Shown: piece after piece, positions 1-3,459 of the stretch
How the letters are laid out: the number at the start of each line of letters is the position of its first letter
Numbering within the stretch: position 1 is the first letter of the stretch
Origin: JANNVZ01 sp046155615
GTDB lineage: Bacteria; Bacteroidota; Bacteroidia; Flavobacteriales_D; Sanyastnellaceae
Assembly (NCBI GenBank): GCA_046155615.1
Contig: JBJXFP010000187.1
Location: 1 to 5,682 of the forward strand
Direction: 5' to 3'
Length of the DNA: 5,682 nucleotides
Made by a program: the position numbers and the translations under genes
The notes under the pieces: generated by a model
The model's input: only the letters and a program-made list of their open reading frames with translations
Databases searched by the model: none
What the model was told of the DNA's origin: nothing

Positions 1-203
1 TGCTTATGCTCCCCGTTTTCTTGCCCGCACTTGTGATGCTCGTGGCAATAGTGGTTGTGGAGATAGTTAGCAAAACCCAGTTCCTCATCCTGCAAGTGTT
101 CGAAGTAATGAATGATGAGCGCAGGCACTTTCAGCAACTGGTGCAGTTCCGTTTGCGATAACGCAAACAGAGTTATTAAAATGTATGCACAGAGTTTGTT
201 CAC
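1..203 (-). CDS. Small exported His-rich protein, N-terminal part (gene runs off the left edge)
   Basis: 67 codons are visible, reading leftward from GTG at 203-201; the C-terminus lies outside the window. The only nearby ATG (214-212) is in another frame and stops after four codons, so GTG is the likely start. Residues 2-16 form a short signal peptide, with a probable signal peptidase I cut after Ala-Leu-Ser (14-16) before Gln17. The mature part starts TELHQLLKVPALIIHYFEH and continues into the His/Cys cluster HYCHEHHKC (51-59). From memory this matches a small Bacteroidota family with a TELHxLLKxP N-terminus, usually encoded beside TonB-dependent receptors, HMA-domain proteins or RND metal-efflux genes. 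A periplasmic metal-binding role (copper or zinc) is inferred from the histidines and that context; the left-hand neighbours are not visible. A TTTG / TTTATTTG promoter candidate lies just upstream. Confidence 0.72.
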   Translation of the reverse strand, partial: MNKLCAYILITLFALSQTELHQLLKVPALIIHYFEHLQDEELGFANYLHNHYCHEHHKCGQENGEHK

Positions 204-226
204 TTTCTTTTCATTCGGCAGAGCTA

Positions 227-259
227 CAAATAAACAAGAAATTGTTTTTACTCCACAAA
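227..259 (-). promoter_or_regulatory. Candidate Bacteroidota-type promoter for the His-rich protein gene
   Basis: On the minus strand a TTTG (259-256) is followed, after a 21-bp spacer, by TTTATTTG (234-227). This matches the Bacteroidota -33 TTTG / -7 TAnnTTTG pattern with one mismatch in the -7 box. Transcription would begin near 220, giving a leader of about 17 nt before the GTG at 203. Spacing and position are good, but the motif is short and the region AT-rich. Confidence 0.42.
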
Positions 260-329
260 GCTGTTTTTGGTTTTGACCGCTTAGGTTTGGCACAAGAGGA
301 TGGTTATAGAAACAATTGCCACAGTTTTT

Positions 330-364
330 TTTGAACGTATCAAGATTTCTATAGGCTATTTTTA
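330..364 (+). promoter_or_regulatory. Weak candidate promoter for the conserved hypothetical gene at 443
   Basis: TTTG at 330-333 and TATTTTTA at 357-364 (one mismatch to TAnnTTTG) are separated by 23 bp, slightly long for the Bacteroidota -33/-7 pattern. Predicted transcription would start near 371, leaving a leader of about 70 nt. The surrounding T-rich sequence makes a chance match plausible. Apart from this and the candidate for the opposite gene, the 239-bp region 204-442 shows no gene, RNA or strong terminator. Confidence 0.28.
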
Positions 365-442
365 TTTGTCTTTTTCACCCCTGATCTGTAGCCAAACTCA
401 ATAGTGCAACAACCTATTTTCCCACACCAATTCGCACACACC

Positions 443-922
443 ATGAACCTTCAATCAATAAAAACACAACTGACTAACAACTCTATCTTCTATTCTGAAG
501 ATGCCGTCATGGATAAACCCTCTGTGATTGGCTACGAGAAGAAATTCCGCTGGGCCTGGATGGCCACACAGATGAACACCTTCGTAGTGGCTACCGATAT
601 AGGCGAGGAGCCCGTAACTAAGGCCGTGCTCGAAAGCCACCTCAATGAGGCATTTCGCTATGCCCAGAAACACTACAAAGGCTGGCCACGTGGACTGCAG
701 TCGGGGCTGGCCGTCATCAGCATTGTGCTGGGCAAGCAGGTGGAGCAGGAGGCCAAAGACTATTGCACCGGATTAAAATCCGGCAAGAAGTGGGCGGCAA
801 TGACCATACCTGTGGCCTGCGATACCACAACAAGTGAAGCCTATTTCTTCACCAGCAATCCCATGTGGGGCGCTATTTACTTCCCGCATTTCAAGAGGAT
901 TATACAGGCGGCAATTGCATAG
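443..922 (+). CDS. Conserved hypothetical cytoplasmic protein (159 aa)
   Basis: I do not assign a function. The ATG at 443 gives 159 residues. An in-frame GTG at 404 would add 13 residues (MQQPIFPHQFAHT) that look like leader rather than protein, so ATG is preferred; neither has a clear ribosome-binding site. There is no signal peptide or membrane segment. The sequence reads as a compact alpha/beta protein rich in aromatics: GYEKKFRWAWMATQMNTFVV (30-49), an acidic helix around 55-78, HYKGWPRGLQSG (77-88) running into a hydrophobic strand (89-97), and C-terminal NPMWGAIYFPHF (139-150). I recall similar uncharacterised proteins in other Bacteroidota with the KGWPRGLQS and NPMWG blocks, but cannot check this here. 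The LOG-family gene follows after 48 bp on the same strand without a convincing promoter between them, so co-transcription is possible. Confidence 0.82.
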   Translation: MNLQSIKTQLTNNSIFYSEDAVMDKPSVIGYEKKFRWAWMATQMNTFVVATDIGEEPVTKAVLESHLNEAFRYAQKHYKGWPRGLQSGLAVISIVLGKQVEQEAKDYCTGLKSGKKWAAMTIPVACDTTTSEAYFFTSNPMWGAIYFPHFKRIIQAAIA

Positions 923-970
923 TTCGAATAGCAGCCTTGCCGAAATATTTCCATTCATATTGTTGCCGAC

Positions 971-1555
971 ATGATGAAAAGCATTACTGTATTCTGCGGG
1001 GCAGCTGCGGGCTACAACAAAATATACAGTGAGACAGCAACGGAGGTAGGCGCCAGGCTTGCCTCACGAGGCATACATGTGGTATTTGGCGGAGGCAAAA
1101 TCGGGCTGATGGGAGCAGTAGCAGATGGTGCGCTGCGGGCGGGCGGCAAGGTGACGGGTGTGATTCCCACTTTTTTGAAAACAAAAGAAGTGGCCCACGA
1201 TGCACTTACTGAAATGCTGGTGGTGCAAACCATGCATGAAAGAAAAACAAAATTGCAGGAACTTTGTGATGGTTTTATAGCCCTGCCCGGGGGCTTTGGC
1301 ACATTGGAAGAGTTGTTCGAAGTACTGACCTGGGCGCAACTCGGCCTGCATCACAAACCCATTGGCCTGCTCAATGTAAATGGCTACTACGATCACCTTG
1401 TAAACCTGCTTGAGCACATGAATAAGGAAGGAATACTCAGCACAAAGAGCTACCAAATGTTGATCGTGGAAAGTGACCTTGAAGCACTACTTGCCGCGAT
1501 GGATGCTTACAGAGCACCGCTTGTGCCTGAGTGGATGCATGCCGGTGATGAGTGA
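971..1555 (+). CDS. LOG-family (TIGR00730) nucleoside 5'-monophosphate phosphoribohydrolase
   Basis: The 194-residue protein has the usual length and motif order of the TIGR00730 Rossmann-fold family. N-terminal strand ITVFCGAAAGYN (5-16) is followed by the phosphate-binding loop GGGKIGLMG (40-48), VIPTFL (64-69), MHERK (88-92) and the signature PGGFGTLEE (106-114). The MHERK arginine and PGGxGTxxE glutamate belong to the family's active site. Family members cleave the N-glycosidic bond of cytokinin riboside 5'-monophosphates, releasing the base and ribose 5-phosphate, and several bacterial ones also act on AMP. In a free-living bacterium the natural substrate may be a purine nucleotide rather than a cytokinin; this is inference. 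It should be a cytoplasmic, usually dimeric, enzyme. Translation may begin at either of the two adjacent ATG codons (971 or 974). The gene ends 16 bp from the stop of the convergent barrel gene. Confidence 0.95.
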   Translation: MMKSITVFCGAAAGYNKIYSETATEVGARLASRGIHVVFGGGKIGLMGAVADGALRAGGKVTGVIPTFLKTKEVAHDALTEMLVVQTMHERKTKLQELCDGFIALPGGFGTLEELFEVLTWAQLGLHHKPIGLLNVNGYYDHLVNLLEHMNKEGILSTKSYQMLIVESDLEALLAAMDAYRAPLVPEWMHAGDE

Positions 1556-1565
1556 CAAACATTGA

Positions 1566-1585
1566 TTGGCCTCAGTTGGCCTCAG
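1566..1585. repeat. Perfect 10-bp tandem duplication across the barrel-protein stop codon
   Basis: TTGGCCTCAG occurs twice head to tail (1566-1575 and 1576-1585). On the minus strand the two copies spell the last codons and the TGA stop of the outer-membrane protein gene. The TGA (1574-1572) falls in the copy distal to the coding region, so the present reading-frame end depends on the duplication. Confidence 0.9.
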
Positions 1586-2246
1586 GCACTTGTGGTATTG
1601 CACCACCGCCATTAGCCCCCAGCCCGAAACAAATACTTATAGTGTGAGCCAACATTACATCTTTAGCTCCACGCTGGTAGCCGTCCCAATTATCTCTGTT
1701 CTGAAAATAAAATGTTTCATCTAAACTCAGATAGATGGCTTGTGCCAATCTTATCTGTAAGCCTGCTCCTACAGGCACCGCGGTGTTGAAGCCTTCGAAT
1801 GCCCTTGTGTTGATACGCATGCCCAGATTGTTGTGTGTTACTTCTGTGTCGGAACTGTCGCGCAGACTCCAGTTGGCATAGTGGTGCAGTGCAAAACCTG
1901 CCATCACGTATGGCTGCCATCTGGTGCTTCGTTTGTGCAGCGGTGCGTATTTCAGCATCACTGTTGTTTGCAGCAAATCCACATTGAATGTCTGACCCTT
2001 GCCCGTAGCTCCCCAACGGCCCATATTGAACCGCAGTGTAGCACCTATGCCTTGCGGCATGGTGTAGCTGGCGCAAAGGCCCACGGTAGGGTTTGCAGTT
2101 CCGAAGGAATACAGATCACTGACAAGCTCACCGGCATATTGGGTGGTGCCAAAGCTCAGGCCAACGGTTACCTCATGGCTCTGGCAGTGCGCACTCAGCA
2201 TGGCACAAGTCAGCATGCAACACCATGCTATTTTTTTGAAAATCAT
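1572..2246 (-). CDS. Outer-membrane beta-barrel protein (224 aa)
   Basis: Start is ATG at 2246-2244. Residues 1-21 are a signal peptide (MIFKK, then a Cys-rich hydrophobic core), with likely cleavage after Ala-His-Cys (19-21) before Gln22; His before Cys21 argues against a lipoprotein. The mature part has alternating amphipathic strands typical of a small barrel: EVTVGLSFGTTQYAGEL (25-41), PTVGLCASYTM (53-63), GATLRFNMGRW (68-78), LLQTTVMLKYAP (91-102), QPYVMAGFALHHYA (111-124), VPVGAGLQIRLA (157-168), IYLSLDETFYFQNRD (171-185) and HTISICFGLGA (201-211). The overall pattern resembles the outer-membrane beta-barrel/DUF6089-like families of Bacteroidota, but I cannot fix the family. After the last strand comes a Gly/Pro tail (GGGAIPQVPEAN), unusual for a barrel and produced partly by the stop-codon duplication. 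It lies 38 bp downstream of the superoxide dismutase gene, probably in one transcript. Role unknown. Confidence 0.85.
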   Translation of the reverse strand: MIFKKIAWCCMLTCAMLSAHCQSHEVTVGLSFGTTQYAGELVSDLYSFGTANPTVGLCASYTMPQGIGATLRFNMGRWGATGKGQTFNVDLLQTTVMLKYAPLHKRSTRWQPYVMAGFALHHYANWSLRDSSDTEVTHNNLGMRINTRAFEGFNTAVPVGAGLQIRLAQAIYLSLDETFYFQNRDNWDGYQRGAKDVMLAHTISICFGLGANGGGAIPQVPEAN

Positions 2247-2284
2247 TGAGCGAAATTGGATAGTGCGAGAAATGTGGTTGCCAA

Positions 2285-2890
2285 CTATTTGCCGGCAGCA
2301 AAGCGCCTGTTCACCTCATCCCAGTTTATCACATTGAAAAATGCATTGATATAATCGGGTCTGCGATTCTGATAGTTGAGGTAGTATGCATGTTCCCAAA
2401 CGTCCAAGCCCAGTATAGGGGCGCCACCGCAGCCTATGCCGGGCATCAGCGGATTGTCCTGGTTGGCACTGCTGCACACCTCCACTTTTCCGCCTTTATG
2501 CACGCAGAGCCACGCCCATCCGCTGCCGAAGCGTGTAGTGGCGGCCTTGCTGAATTCTTCTTTGAATTTGTCGTAGCTGCCAAAAGAATCAGTGATGGCT
2601 GTGGCTACATCGCCCGTAGGCTCGCCTCCGCCATCGGGCTTCATCACCGACCAAAACAAGTTGTGGTTGTAAAAACCGCCACCGTTGTTGCGCACTGCTG
2701 GCTTGTCAATGCCTTTGGTCAATATTTCTTCTATACTGAGGTTTTCCAGATCAGTGCCGGCTATGGCAGCATTCAGGTTGTTGGTGTATGCAGCGTGGTG
2801 TTTGTCGTGGTGTATTTCCATGGTGCGCGCATCTATGTGCGGCTCCAGTGCGTTGTTTGCGTAGGGAAGGGGTGCGAGGGTGAATGCCAT
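2285..2890 (-). CDS. sodA: Fe/Mn-family superoxide dismutase, Mn-type signature
   Basis: The enzyme converts superoxide to hydrogen peroxide and oxygen. ATG at 2890-2888 gives 201 residues, the normal length; a farther in-frame ATG at 2992 would add 34 residues with no signal-peptide character, so it is not used. Metal ligands are all present: His27 (in MEIHHDKHH), His76 (in FYNHNLFW), Asp163 and His167 (in DVWEHAYYLNYQNRRPDY); Tyr35 matches the active-site tyrosine. Gly72, four residues before His76, and Gln144 (in ANQDNPL) are the pattern of Mn-type enzymes, whereas Fe-type enzymes carry the key Gln at the first position. A cambialistic enzyme cannot be excluded. No signal peptide, so cytoplasmic. 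Cys129, Cys139 and Cys154 are present, the last in the loop MPGIGCGGAP. The gene heads a probable two-gene unit with the barrel protein and is divergent from the gene at 3109. I find no convincing -33/-7 promoter in its 218-bp upstream region. Confidence 0.97.
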   Translation of the reverse strand: MAFTLAPLPYANNALEPHIDARTMEIHHDKHHAAYTNNLNAAIAGTDLENLSIEEILTKGIDKPAVRNNGGGFYNHNLFWSVMKPDGGGEPTGDVATAITDSFGSYDKFKEEFSKAATTRFGSGWAWLCVHKGGKVEVCSSANQDNPLMPGIGCGGAPILGLDVWEHAYYLNYQNRRPDYINAFFNVINWDEVNRRFAAGK

Positions 2891-2893
2891 TTG

Positions 2894-2935
2894 GTTTGTT
2901 GATTTGTGATTGACGATTGAAAATTTGTAATTGGA
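2894..2935. repeat. Heptameric quasi-repeat in the sod leader
   Basis: Immediately upstream of the sod start, six consecutive 7-bp units can be read on the plus strand: GTTTGTT, GATTTGT, GATTGAC, GATTGAA, AATTTGT and AATTGGA. They are imperfect but share a (G/A)ATT(T/G)-like core in register. In the sod transcript the same sequence appears as AATC/CAAA-rich, G-poor leader RNA. Degenerate AATTTG/GATTG runs of this kind are something I recall from intergenic regions of Bacteroidota; the function is unknown. Confidence 0.5.
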
Positions 2936-3028
2936 TTGCAATGTGCACCCAAGGGCGCTAATGTATGTGGGTGCGAACAGAAGCCCTTTCATACCGCATC
3001 AAATTTCTCGGTGGATGGCTGAAAAATT

Positions 3029-3040
3029 ACACACTTGTGT
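3029..3040. promoter_or_regulatory. Short dyad (possible operator) between sod and the 3109 operon
   Basis: ACACA-CT-TGTGT is an inverted repeat with 5-bp arms. It lies 12 bp upstream of the candidate -7 element at 3053, where a -33 element or a regulator would sit. No cognate regulator gene is visible and the arms are short, so this is only a candidate. Confidence 0.25.
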
Positions 3041-3052
3041 TACCAATTGATC

Positions 3053-3060
3053 TACTTTCG
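3053..3060 (+). promoter_or_regulatory. Candidate -7 element for the 3109-5489 operon
   Basis: TACTTTCG matches the Bacteroidota -7 consensus TAnnTTTG with one mismatch and lies 48 bp before the ATG at 3109. The nearest upstream TTG (3035-3037) is only 15 bp away, shorter than the normal spacer, so the -33 half is not convincing. Transcription would begin near 3067 with a leader of about 40 nt. The remainder of 2891-3108 shows no gene. Confidence 0.38.
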
Positions 3061-3108
3061 TCACGTACCTAAACCAAGCGTTTTTTCCAACCAAAGCCTT
3101 TTACTAAA

Positions 3109-3459
3109 ATGAAACGGATCATCTTCGGAGTCCTGCTTCTATTTTGCACATGTGCTGCCAGCGCGCAGCTTTCCTTTGTTCAGTTCATAGTGGTTGGTTT
3201 GGAAAATGAGCAGCAATGTCGCGACATTGAAGCCTACATTCAATCGCAATCCACCATAGAATCGGTGCGCGTGGAGTCGCACAATGATAATTTTCTTGCA
3301 TTCTTCGACCCAACTTTAGGATATACGGAGTCGCATTTTCACCTATGGCTGGAGGCGCTGGGTTTCGACTTTTATTGTTTCAAAAAAGGCACAAGCGGAC
3401 AAACACCAGTGGTAAAGCTGACACGCGCTGGCTGTATAGATGCCATAGAGAAAAAGTGA
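3109..3459 (+). CDS. Small exported protein with a ferredoxin-like (HMA-like) fold lacking an intact CxxC
   Basis: 116 residues from ATG at 3109. Signal peptide 1-19 (MKRIIF, then LLLFCTCAASA) with a likely cut before Gln20, so the protein should be periplasmic or further exported. The mature part shows a beta-alpha-beta-beta-alpha-beta pattern: strand FVQFIVVGL (23-31), helix 34-47, strand IESVRVES (50-57), strand FLAFFDP (62-68), helix 73-84, strand FDFYCF (86-91). That order, the GL turn after strand one, and GF before the last strand resemble heavy-metal-associated (HMA) domains. However, the GMxCxxC metal loop is replaced by GLENEQQC (30-37), which retains only one Cys. Cys90 and Cys109 are additional cysteines. 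The fold call is inference. The final codons overlap the GTG start of the T9SS gene (GTGA), implying coupled translation. The function may be as a partner or chaperone of that protein, or a degenerate metal sensor; neither is proven. Confidence 0.82.
   Translation: MKRIIFGVLLLFCTCAASAQLSFVQFIVVGLENEQQCRDIEAYIQSQSTIESVRVESHNDNFLAFFDPTLGYTESHFHLWLEALGFDFYCFKKGTSGQTPVVKLTRAGCIDAIEKK

Noticed and set aside
404..442. GTG 404 as start of the conserved hypothetical protein
   Set aside because: The added residues look like untranslated leader; ATG 443 is simpler, though this is not decisive.
1064..1456. Minus-strand frames opposite the LOG-family gene
   Set aside because: The plus strand carries the full PGGxGTxxE protein; the antisense frames are low-complexity shadows.
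1556..1585. A rho-independent terminator between the convergent LOG and barrel genes
   Set aside because: The GGCC-containing sequence is a direct repeat, not an inverted repeat with a proper stem, and no U-tract follows it.
2390..2902. A 170-codon plus-strand frame opposite the superoxide dismutase
   Set aside because: The minus strand encodes a complete SOD with all four metal ligands; the opposite frame has no coherent motif.
2891..2992. N-terminal extension of the SOD from ATG 2992
   Set aside because: The extra 34 residues are no signal peptide and come partly from the heptamer-repeat leader; the family start MAFTLAPLPYA is at 2890.
3345..3455. ATG 3345 as start of the T9SS protein
   Set aside because: It lies inside the preceding gene in another frame, adds a charged peptide, and would mask the signal peptide that begins at GTG 3456.
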